Positions 35,080 through 45,607 of a stretch of DNA of 64,000 nt are shown piece by piece. The stretch is from assembly GCF_037940415.1 (NCBI RefSeq), contig NZ_CP149798.1, forward strand, positions 2,414,501-2,478,500, written 5' to 3'. The notes beneath the pieces were generated by a model. The model was given only the letters and a program-made list of their open reading frames with translations. It ran no database searches and was not told where the DNA came from. This DNA is from Streptomyces sp. f51 (GTDB lineage Bacteria; Actinomycetota; Actinomycetes; Streptomycetales; Streptomycetaceae). Each line of letters starts with the position of its first letter. The stretch's first letter is position 1. Position numbers and translations under genes: made by a program.

Positions 35080-35649
35080 ATGTCCACGAGCCCCGACCCC
35101 CGCCCTCTCACCGGCGAGCCGGTCTCGCTCGACCTGCTCAACACCCGCTGGGTCCACGAGGGCGCGGTGCGCGACCTGCTGACCGACACCGAGGGCCTCG
35201 CGATCTGGCTGGCGGGCAACGGGCTCGACTTCCCCGCCGACGACACCGTCCTGCGGCACACGCTCGAAGCCCGCGACGCCCTGCGCGCGGCCGTCGACAC
35301 CCCCCGCGGGCAGACCGGCGAGCAGGACCCCCGGTTCCCGGCGCAGGCCGCCGCCCGCGTCGACGCCGTCCTCGCCCACGGACGCGTCCGGCTGACGCTG
35401 ACCGATCAAGGGCCGGGCGGGACACCGGAGTTCGACGACCCCTCCTGGGGGCCGGCGTGGCTCGCCGCACGCGACTATCTGCACCTGCTGGAATCGGCCC
35501 CGGACCGCATCCGCCGCTGCGCCCACGAGGCGTGCGTCCTGCACTTCTTCGACACCTCGCGCAACGGCACCCGCCGCTGGTGCTCGATGGCGGCCTGCGG
35601 TAACCGCGCGAAGGCGTCCCGCCACTACGCGCGCACAAAAGAGAGCTGA
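35080..35649 (+). CDS. CGNR zinc-finger (ABATE domain) regulator
   Basis: The 189-residue protein has an N-terminal ABATE stress-response domain beginning GEPVSLDLLNTRW and a C-terminal CGNR zinc finger (Cys in RRCAHEACVLHFFD, then RRWCSMAACGNRAKASRHYAR). This is a family of actinobacterial DNA-binding proteins thought to sense small molecules. It faces the VOC-PNPOx operon across a 127-bp shared promoter region, the usual place for a local regulator. GGGAG lies before the ATG. Confidence 0.9.
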   Translation: MSTSPDPRPLTGEPVSLDLLNTRWVHEGAVRDLLTDTEGLAIWLAGNGLDFPADDTVLRHTLEARDALRAAVDTPRGQTGEQDPRFPAQAAARVDAVLAHGRVRLTLTDQGPGGTPEFDDPSWGPAWLAARDYLHLLESAPDRIRRCAHEACVLHFFDTSRNGTRRWCSMAACGNRAKASRHYARTKES

Positions 35650-35893
35650 ATCGACAAAGAGAGACATCCGAGCCGTCCGGGACGTCCCCTCATAGCACGA
35701 CATCGACGGCATGGCGCATGGCGGGAGTACGCCATGCGTCCATCCCCGCTTGGTCAACTCTCCCCAAACAACTGTCCCTTGAGCAAAGCTGAGCGGTCAT
35801 CCGGGCTCACATTCCGGACTGATGCGACCGGTCCCACAAGAACCGCCGGAACCGGCCGTTCCACGCTCGTTCCTTTACCTACAAGGGATGCAG

Positions 35894-38800
35894 ATGATCT
35901 CCGACCCTCAGCGCGCACCTCTATCGGGCGCGAGACGCGTGGCCCGCCTGGCCATGGCAGCGGGCCTGGTGGCCGCGCTCTCCGCGGCCGGGCCGATACC
36001 CATGGCCTTCTCCGCGGACACGGGCGCGCCCACGGCCGACCCCGGCACCAAGTCCGCCGCCGCCAAACTCGGTTCGAACGACGCCGACCTTCTCGCCGAG
36101 GCCAAGGCCAAGGGCGACAAGAACGTCACCATGATGATCGCGACGGCTCCCGGCCAGACCGAGCAGGTCGCCAAGGAGCTGAACGCCGTCAAGGGCGGCT
36201 CGGTGGGCCGCAGTTACGACAAGCTCGGCTACGTCCGCGCCACCGTCCCGACGAGCAGGGCGGACTCGGCCATCGCCGCCGCCGCCAAGCTCCCCTCGGT
36301 GCACGGGATCGACCTGCGCCAGGAGATCGCGCTGGACGACCCCACCCCGAGCGCCGACACGGCCAGGCACGGCAGCAACACCGCCACCGCCGCCACTTAC
36401 TCCGGGCCCGGCAAGAACACCCCCGCCGAGAACCCGTACAACCCCTCCTTCGAGACGGGTGCGGTCGACTTCGTCAAGGACCACCCGAAGGCGGACGGCC
36501 GGGGCGTCACCATCGGCATCCTGGACTCCGGCGTCGACCTGGGCCACCCCGCGCTCCAGAAGACCACCACGGGCGAGCGCAAGATCGTCGACTGGGTCAC
36601 CTCGACCGACCCGATCGTCGACGGCGACGCGACCTGGCGCCCGATGGTCACCCCCGTGGCCGGGCCCACCTTCACCTACAGCGGCAAGACGTGGACGGCG
36701 CCCGCGGGTTCGTACGAGATCAGCACGTTCCGGGAGTCGGCGACGGCGGGCGGCGACGCGGCGGGCGACGCGAACCGCGACGGTGACACCACCGACGCGT
36801 GGGGCGTGCTCTACGACCCGGCGGCCGGCACGGTCACCGTCGACCTGAACAACAACAACGACTTCACCGACGACACGCCGATGAAGCCGTACAAGGACGG
36901 CTACCAGATCGGCTACTTCGGCACCGACAACCCGGCGACGGACGTCGTCGAGCGGCAGCCGTTCGTCGTCGAGATCCGCAAGGACGTGCCGATGGACCCG
37001 TACGGCGGGTCCTGGATCGGCAAGAAGGCCGACTTCGTCAACATCGGAGTCATCGAGGCCGAGCACGGCACCCACGTCGCCGGCATCACCGCCGCCAACG
37101 GCCTGTTCGGCGGCAGGATGAACGGCGCGGCCCCCGGCGCGAAGATCGTCTCCTCGCGCGCCTGCACCTGGACCGGCGGCTGCACCAACGTGGCGCTCAC
37201 CGAGGGCATGATCGACCTCGTCGCCAACCGTGGCGTGGACATCGTCAACATGTCCATCGGCGGTCTGCCCGCGCTCAACGACGGCAACAACGCGCGCGCC
37301 GAGCTCTACACGCGTCTCATCGACACCTACGGCGTCCAGCTCGTGATCTCCGCGGGCAACTCCGGACCCGGCGCGAACACCATCGGCGACCCCGGCCTGG
37401 CCGACAAGGTCATCTCGGTCGGCGCGACCATCTCCAAGGCGACCTGGGCCTCCAACTACGGCTCGCAGGTGGAGAAGAAGTACGCGATGCTGCCCTTCTC
37501 CTCGCGCGGCCCGCGCGAGGACGGCGGCTTCACCCCGACGCTGAGCGCGCCCGGCGCGTCCATCAACTCCACCCAGACCTGGATGCCGGGCTCCCCCGTC
37601 GCCGAGGCGGGCTACACCCTTCCGGCCGGCTACTCGATGCTCCAGGGCACCTCGATGGCCTCCCCGCAGGCGGCGGGCGCCTCGGCGCTGCTGCTGAGCG
37701 CGGCGAAGCAGAAGGGCATCAGCCTCACCCCGGCCACCCTGCGCACCGCGCTGACGTCGACCGCCCACCACATCAAGGGCGTTCAGGCGTACGAGGAGGG
37801 CGCGGGCCTCATCGACATCGGTGACGCCTGGGACTCCATCAAGGACGGCGCCACCGCCCACGACTACACCGTCAAGGCGCCGGTCGACACCGCGATCGAC
37901 TACGCGCTGAAGACCCCGGGCTTCGGCACCGGCCTGTACGACCGCGAGGGCGGCCTCAAGGCCGGGCAGCGCAAGACGTACGACATCACCGTCACCCGCA
38001 CCTCGGGCCCGGACCGGCCGGTCCGGCACGAGCTGTCCTTCGCGAACAACGCCGGCGGCACCTTCCGGATCCTCGGCAAGGACGAGGTGAACCTCCCGCT
38101 GAACCAGCCGGTGACCGTCAAGGTCCAGGCCGCGCCCACGTCGGCCGGACTCAAGAGCGCGATCCTGGAGGTCGACGACCCGCGCACCGAGGGCGTCGAC
38201 AAGCAGATCCTGTCGACCGTCGTGGTCTCGACCCCGCTGAAGTACACCTACAGCGCTTCGAGTTCGGTGCAGCGCAACAGCACCACCTCGTACTTCGTCA
38301 CGGTTCCCGCGGGCGCCAAGTCGCTCGAGGTCGCGATCGGCGGGCTGAAGGACAAGAGCCAGACCCGGTTCATCGCGATCCACCCGTACGGCGTCCCGGT
38401 CGACAACACCAGCACCCCGTACTGCTACAACAACTACCTCGACGGCAACGGCTGCAAGCCCGACGTGCGTTCGTACGCGGACCCGCAGCCCGGCGTCTGG
38501 GAGGTCGAGGTCGAGGCGCGCCGCACCTCGCCGCTGCTCGACAACCCGTACAAGCTGGACGTCGCCGTGCTCGGCGCGGCCTTCGACCCGGCCGTCGTGA
38601 CGGTCCCCGAGGCCAAGGTCGGCACCCCGGCCACCGCCTCCTGGACGGTGAAGAACAACTTCGCCGCGCTCGACGGCAGGCTGAAGGGCGGTCCGCTCGG
38701 TTCCTCCAAGAACGCGCGGCCGACCATCACCGAGGGCGCGACCCAGGTCACCACGGTGGACGTGCCCGCGGGCGCCGCGTCGCTCGACGTGGCGATCGGG

Positions 38801-39202
38801 AACGTGTCGGACAACGCCGCCGACCTCGACCTGACGGTGAAGAACGCCGCCGGGACCGTGGTCGGGCAGTCGGCGGACGGCGACTCGGAGGAGGCCGTCT
38901 CCATCGCCAACCCCGCCGCCGGGACCTACACCATCGAGGTCGCGGGCTACTCGGTCCCCTCCGGCTCGACCGCCTACGACTACCGGGACGTGTTCTTCTC
39001 GACCGCGCTCGGCACGGTCTCGGTGGACGATTCGACCCCGGTGAAGCTCGCCACCGGTGCCTCGGCCACGGTGTCCGGCACGGTCACCGCCGCCGCGCCG
39101 GCGCCCGAGGGACGCGAGTTCTTCGGTCAGGTCCAGCTGGTGAACGCGCGCGGCACGGTCGCGGGCCTCGGCAGCGTGAAGATCGACAAGGTCACGCCGT
39201 AG
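35894..39202 (+). CDS. Large secreted subtilisin-like (S8) protease
   Basis: The 1102-residue protein has a Sec signal peptide (about residues 1-38), an inhibitor-like propeptide region, and an S8 catalytic domain with Asp at about 211 (GILDSGVDL), His at about 391 (EHGTHVAGI) and Ser at about 587 (GTSMASPQAAG). The 180-residue insert between Asp and His is unusual and resembles tripeptidyl-peptidase II-like subtilases. The C-terminal 400 residues form several beta domains, including PPC-like segments. The ATG at 35894 is chosen because AAGGG is 6 bases upstream; an ATG at 35888 is too close to it. It should degrade extracellular protein. Confidence 0.92.
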   Translation: MISDPQRAPLSGARRVARLAMAAGLVAALSAAGPIPMAFSADTGAPTADPGTKSAAAKLGSNDADLLAEAKAKGDKNVTMMIATAPGQTEQVAKELNAVKGGSVGRSYDKLGYVRATVPTSRADSAIAAAAKLPSVHGIDLRQEIALDDPTPSADTARHGSNTATAATYSGPGKNTPAENPYNPSFETGAVDFVKDHPKADGRGVTIGILDSGVDLGHPALQKTTTGERKIVDWVTSTDPIVDGDATWRPMVTPVAGPTFTYSGKTWTAPAGSYEISTFRESATAGGDAAGDANRDGDTTDAWGVLYDPAAGTVTVDLNNNNDFTDDTPMKPYKDGYQIGYFGTDNPATDVVERQPFVVEIRKDVPMDPYGGSWIGKKADFVNIGVIEAEHGTHVAGITAANGLFGGRMNGAAPGAKIVSSRACTWTGGCTNVALTEGMIDLVANRGVDIVNMSIGGLPALNDGNNARAELYTRLIDTYGVQLVISAGNSGPGANTIGDPGLADKVISVGATISKATWASNYGSQVEKKYAMLPFSSRGPREDGGFTPTLSAPGASINSTQTWMPGSPVAEAGYTLPAGYSMLQGTSMASPQAAGASALLLSAAKQKGISLTPATLRTALTSTAHHIKGVQAYEEGAGLIDIGDAWDSIKDGATAHDYTVKAPVDTAIDYALKTPGFGTGLYDREGGLKAGQRKTYDITVTRTSGPDRPVRHELSFANNAGGTFRILGKDEVNLPLNQPVTVKVQAAPTSAGLKSAILEVDDPRTEGVDKQILSTVVVSTPLKYTYSASSSVQRNSTTSYFVTVPAGAKSLEVAIGGLKDKSQTRFIAIHPYGVPVDNTSTPYCYNNYLDGNGCKPDVRSYADPQPGVWEVEVEARRTSPLLDNPYKLDVAVLGAAFDPAVVTVPEAKVGTPATASWTVKNNFAALDGRLKGGPLGSSKNARPTITEGATQVTTVDVPAGAASLDVAIGNVSDNAADLDLTVKNAAGTVVGQSADGDSEEAVSIANPAAGTYTIEVAGYSVPSGSTAYDYRDVFFSTALGTVSVDDSTPVKLATGASATVSGTVTAAAPAPEGREFFGQVQLVNARGTVAGLGSVKIDKVTP

Positions 39203-39211
39203 CGGTGTGAT

Positions 39212-39235
39212 CCCCGGCCGCGCGAGCGGCCGGGG
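39212..39235 (+). terminator. Terminator after the S8 protease gene
   Basis: A 10-bp perfect stem (39212-39221 with 39226-39235) with loop GCGA lies 10 bp after the stop codon. Confidence 0.75.
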
Positions 39236-39306
39236 GCTCGGGGCGGGCGTCCGGGAACGGGCGCCCGCCCCTTCGCCTGTCACCGGCCCGGGAGCGCCCC
39301 TGCCCG

Positions 39307-39336
39307 GGCCCCGGCAGACCGGTCGTCGCCGGGGCC
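39307..39336 (-). terminator. Terminator after the sigma-factor operon
   Basis: A 9-bp stem (39307-39315 with 39328-39336) encloses a 12-base loop with an inner GACCGGTC palindrome, just downstream of the membrane-partner gene. Confidence 0.6.
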
Positions 39337-39340
39337 GGTG

Positions 39341-41972
<2,632 letters not shown>

Positions 41973-41991
41973 CAGCCGCCTCCACCACACG

Positions 41992-42031
41992 CCCGAGGGG
42001 GCGGGCACCGGCCGGTGCCCGCCCCCTCGGG
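41992..42031. terminator. Bidirectional terminator, 40-bp perfect palindrome
   Basis: Arms 41992-42011 and 42012-42031 are perfect complements with no spacer. It lies between asd and the convergent second aminopeptidase gene and should stop transcription from both. Confidence 0.88.
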
Positions 42032-42052
42032 GTTCTCGGTTCCCGCCGCGTC

Positions 42053-44632
42053 CTAGGCGGTCGCCGACCGCGCGTCCGCCGCCTGCGCCTTCAGGGCCCG
42101 CTCGACGCCGGAGCGGGACTCCGAGACGAGCCGCCGCAGCGCGGCGTTGGGCTCGGCCGCTGCGAGCCACTCGTCCGTCTTGGCGAGGGTCTCCTCGGCG
42201 ATGTGGATGCCCGGGTAGAGGCCGGTCGCGATCTGCTGGGCGATCTCGTGCGAACGGCCGTCCCAGATCTCCTTGACCACGGCGAAGTACTTGTCCGTGT
42301 ACGGGGCGAGCAGCTCACGCTGGTCGGCCTGCACGAAGCCGCCGATGACCGCTTCCTGCACGGCGTTCGGGAGCTTGTCGGACTCGACGACCGAGGCCCA
42401 CGCCTCCGCCTTCGCCTCCTCGGTGGGACGCGAGGCACGGGCGGTGGCCGCGTGCCGCTCACCGGCGGCCGTCTTGTCGCGCTCGTACTCGGCGGCGATC
42501 TCCGCCTCGTCGAAGCGTCCGACGGCCGCGAGCCGCTGGACGAACGCCCAGCGCAGCTCGGTGTCGACGGCGAGGCCCTCGATGGTCTCGCGGCCTTCGA
42601 GCAGCGCCTCCAGGAGGTCCAGCTGGTCCGGGGTGCGCGCGGTCAGCGCGAAGGCGCGCGCCCAGGCCAGCTGGTGGTCGCCGCCGGCCTCGGCCGCGTG
42701 CAGGTGGGCGAGCGTGGCGTCGGTCCAGCGGGTCAGCAGCGCCTCGCGGGCGGTCGGGTCGGCGTACAGCTCGATCGCGAGCTTGACCTGCCGGTGCAGC
42801 GACTGCACGACGCCGATGTCGGACTCCTTGCCGATGCCGGACAGCACCAGGGCCAGGTAGTCGCGGGCGGCGAGTTCGGCGTCGCGGGTCATGTCCCAGG
42901 CCGAGGCCCAGCACAGGGCGCGCGGCAGGGAGGACGCGAAGTCGCCGAGGTGCTCGGTGACGAACGCCAGGGAGTCCTCGTCGAGGCGGACCTTGGCGTA
43001 CGACAGGTCGTCGTCGTTGAGCAGGATCACGGCGGGGCGGCGCTTGCCCACGAGCTGGGCCACGGTGGTCAGCTCGCCGTCCACGTCCAGCTCGATGCGC
43101 TCGTCGCGCACCAGCTTCCCGCTGTCGGCGTCGAGGTCGTAGAGGCCGACCGCGATGCGGTGCGGGCGCAGCGTGGGCTCGCCCTGGGCTCCGGCGGGCA
43201 GGGCCGGGGCCTCCTGGCGGACGGCGAAGGAGGTGATGACGCCGTGGGCGTCGGTCTCGATCTCCGGGCGCAGGATGTTGATGCCGGCGGTCTGGAGCCA
43301 CTTCTGCGACCAGGTGCCGAGGTCGCGTCCGGAGGTCTCCTCCAGGGCGCCGAGCAGGTCGGACAGGCGCGTGTTCCCGAACGCGTGGGCCTTGAAGTAG
43401 GCCTGGACGCCGCGGAAGAACTCGTCCATGCCGACGTAGGCGACGAGCTGCTTGAGGACGGAGGCGCCCTTGGCGTACGTGATGCCGTCGAAGTTGACGA
43501 GCACGTCGTCGAGGTCGCGGATCTCGGCCATGATCGGGTGGGTGGAGGGCAGCTGGTCCTGCCGGTAGGCCCACGTCTTCATGGAGTTGGCGAAGGTGGT
43601 CCACGAGTGCGGCCAGCGGCTGTCGGGGTGGTAGGCCTGACAGGCGATGGAGGTGTAGGTGGCGAACGACTCGTTGAGCCAGAGGTCGTTCCACCACTCC
43701 ATGGTCACGAGGTCGCCGAACCACATGTGCGCGAGCTCGTGCAGGATCGTCTCGGCACGCAGCTCGTAGGCGGCGTCGGTGACCTTGGAGCGGAAGACGT
43801 ACTGGTCGCGGATGGTGACCGCGCCCGCGTTCTCCATCGCGCCCGCGTTGAACTCGGGCACGAAGAGCTGGTCGTACTTGGTGAACGGGTACGCGTAGTC
43901 GAACTTCTCCTGGAACCAGTCGAAGCCCTGCCGCGTGACCTCGAAGATGGCGTCGGAGTCGAGGAACTCGGCGAGCGAGGGGCGGCAGTAGATGCCGAGC
44001 GGCACGGACTGGCCGTCCTTCTCGTACACGCTGTGCACGGAGTGGTACGGGCCGACGATCAGCGCGGTGATGTACGTCGAGATCCGCGGCGTCGGCTCGA
44101 AGACCCAGACGTCGTCCTTGGGCTCCGGGGTCGGCGAGTTGGAGATGACCGTCCAGCCGGTCGGCGCCTTCACCGTGAACTGGAAGGTGGCCTTGAGGTC
44201 GGGCTGCTCGAAGGACGCGAAGACGCGGCGCGCGTCCGGCACCTCGAACTGGGTGTACAGGTAGGCCTGCTCGTCGACCGGGTCGACGAACCGGTGCAGA
44301 CCCTCACCGGTGTTGGTGTAGGCGCAGTCGGCCACGACGCGGACGACGTTGCGTCCCTCCAGGAGGCCCGGCAGCGCGATCCGCGAGTCCTTGAAGACCG
44401 CGGCCGGGTCGAGCGGGTCGCCGTTGAGGGTGACTTCGTGGACGGCCGGGGCGACCAGGTCGATGAACGACTCGGCGCCGGTCTCGGCGGAGTCGAAGCG
44501 CACCGTGGTCACGGACCGGTAGGTGCCGCCCTCCTGCGCGCCGGAGAGGTCGAGATCGACCTCGTACGAGTCAACGGTGAGCAGCTTCGCCCGCTGCTGC
44601 GCCTCTTCGCGGGTCAGGTTTGTGCCAGGCAC
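42053..44632 (-). CDS. pepN: Aminopeptidase N (M1 family), second copy
   Basis: The 859-residue protein is a second cytosolic M1 aminopeptidase. It has GAMEN, the HELAH zinc motif with the third ligand in LNESFAT, and the C-terminal helical domain. It is clearly paralogous to the product at 25572-28166 along its whole length but diverged in the C-terminal half. The GTG start at 44632 has GAGGAGA upstream. Having two PepN enzymes may give broader peptide specificity or different expression; the sequence does not show which. It ends next to a 40-bp palindrome. Confidence 0.95.
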   Translation of the reverse strand: MPGTNLTREEAQQRAKLLTVDSYEVDLDLSGAQEGGTYRSVTTVRFDSAETGAESFIDLVAPAVHEVTLNGDPLDPAAVFKDSRIALPGLLEGRNVVRVVADCAYTNTGEGLHRFVDPVDEQAYLYTQFEVPDARRVFASFEQPDLKATFQFTVKAPTGWTVISNSPTPEPKDDVWVFEPTPRISTYITALIVGPYHSVHSVYEKDGQSVPLGIYCRPSLAEFLDSDAIFEVTRQGFDWFQEKFDYAYPFTKYDQLFVPEFNAGAMENAGAVTIRDQYVFRSKVTDAAYELRAETILHELAHMWFGDLVTMEWWNDLWLNESFATYTSIACQAYHPDSRWPHSWTTFANSMKTWAYRQDQLPSTHPIMAEIRDLDDVLVNFDGITYAKGASVLKQLVAYVGMDEFFRGVQAYFKAHAFGNTRLSDLLGALEETSGRDLGTWSQKWLQTAGINILRPEIETDAHGVITSFAVRQEAPALPAGAQGEPTLRPHRIAVGLYDLDADSGKLVRDERIELDVDGELTTVAQLVGKRRPAVILLNDDDLSYAKVRLDEDSLAFVTEHLGDFASSLPRALCWASAWDMTRDAELAARDYLALVLSGIGKESDIGVVQSLHRQVKLAIELYADPTAREALLTRWTDATLAHLHAAEAGGDHQLAWARAFALTARTPDQLDLLEALLEGRETIEGLAVDTELRWAFVQRLAAVGRFDEAEIAAEYERDKTAAGERHAATARASRPTEEAKAEAWASVVESDKLPNAVQEAVIGGFVQADQRELLAPYTDKYFAVVKEIWDGRSHEIAQQIATGLYPGIHIAEETLAKTDEWLAAAEPNAALRRLVSESRSGVERALKAQAADARSATA

Positions 44633-44744
44633 GCGGTCATCTCCTCGTTATGTGTGGGTTGCGCCATCCTTCCACGGGACCCGCACACAGCGCGATGTCC
44701 GTTTCCCGCCGGTGCCCGGCCGTCGCGGGCGCGAGCCTTGGACC

Positions 44745-45236
44745 ATGACGACGTACACGGCACGGCCCATCGGCGCGGCCGCCCTGAAGGAGCTCCGCGA
44801 CACCGACGACGCGGGCCGCCGGCCGGTCCCGCTGACCGACGAGGAGGGCGGGTCCCCGCTGCGCTGCTGTCTGCGCCGCGCCGAGCCCGGGGAGCGTGTC
44901 GCCCTGGTCTCCTACGCCCCGCTGCGCCGCTGGGCGCGGGAGACGGGGGCCGATCCCGGCCCGTACGACGAGACCGGGCCGGTCTTCGTCCACGCGGACC
45001 ACTGCGCGGGTCCGGCCGCCCCGGACACCCTGCCGTTCACGAACGCCCGTCGCGCGGTCCGCCGCTACTCGGCCGCGGGGCACATCCTGGGCGGGCGACT
45101 GGCCGAGACACCGGCCGCGTTGGGCGAGGCCCTCACGGAGGCGTTCGCCGATCCCGAGGTGGCGCTGGTCCATGTGCGGGCGGTGGAGTACGGCTGCTTC
45201 CTGTACGAGGTGCGCCGGGGCTCCGGGCTCCGGTAA
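44745..45236 (+). CDS. DUF1203 family protein
   Basis: The 163-residue product matches the DUF1203 family by length and pattern: the RCCLRRAEPGERVALVSYAPL region, GPVFVHADHC and the closing HVRAVEYGCFLYEVRR. No function is known for the family. The conserved Cys and His might bind a metal, but this is inference. It is divergent from the second pepN, with 112 bp between, and a perfect 18-bp hairpin follows. Confidence 0.85.
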   Translation: MTTYTARPIGAAALKELRDTDDAGRRPVPLTDEEGGSPLRCCLRRAEPGERVALVSYAPLRRWARETGADPGPYDETGPVFVHADHCAGPAAPDTLPFTNARRAVRRYSAAGHILGGRLAETPAALGEALTEAFADPEVALVHVRAVEYGCFLYEVRRGSGLR

Positions 45237-45238
45237 CG

Positions 45239-45284
45239 CGCCGAGGGAGTCCCCGCGCCGTTCGGTGCGGGGACTCCCTCGGCG
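45239..45284. terminator. Bidirectional terminator, 18-bp stem
   Basis: A perfect 18-bp stem (45239-45256 with 45267-45284) and a 10-base loop lie between the convergent DUF1203 and small membrane protein genes. Confidence 0.88.
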
Positions 45285-45310
45285 GAGAGCCGGTGCGAAG
45301 CGGGCGGGAC

Positions 45311-45550
45311 TCAGCCCTGCTTCGGCTGCTTGTGGGACTTGTCCAGGACCATCACGAGGGCGGTGATGCCCCCGAACAGCACGAGCGGCAGCGCGACGTA
45401 GAGGCCGAGCGTCTCGATCACGCTCAGGCCGGAGCCGGGGTCGTCGCCGTCGTCGCGGGTCAGCGCGAGCGCGGGGGACGACATGAGCAGCATCATCAGC
45501 GTCGTACCGGCCGCCAGGGCACCGGCGCGCAGAGCGTTCTTCTTGTCCAC
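45311..45550 (-). CDS. Small exported single-pass membrane protein
   Basis: The 79-residue protein has a signal-like N-terminal helix (about residues 9-30, ending SSPALA), a short acidic loop (TRDDGDDPGSG), a second membrane helix at about 47-68, and a Lys-rich cytosolic tail. This topology puts about 15 residues outside. It begins with GTG without a clear ribosome site. Similar proteins occur in Streptomyces, but I do not know a function. It is downstream of malQ's convergent-side hairpin and reads in the same direction as malQ. Confidence 0.7.
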   Translation of the reverse strand: MDKKNALRAGALAAGTTLMMLLMSSPALALTRDDGDDPGSGLSVIETLGLYVALPLVLFGGITALVMVLDKSHKQPKQG

Positions 45551-45607
45551 GGTGCAAACGTAGCGAACACCCGGCGGGGCCGCGCGCCCGGGGGTGCCGT
45601 ACGGAGG

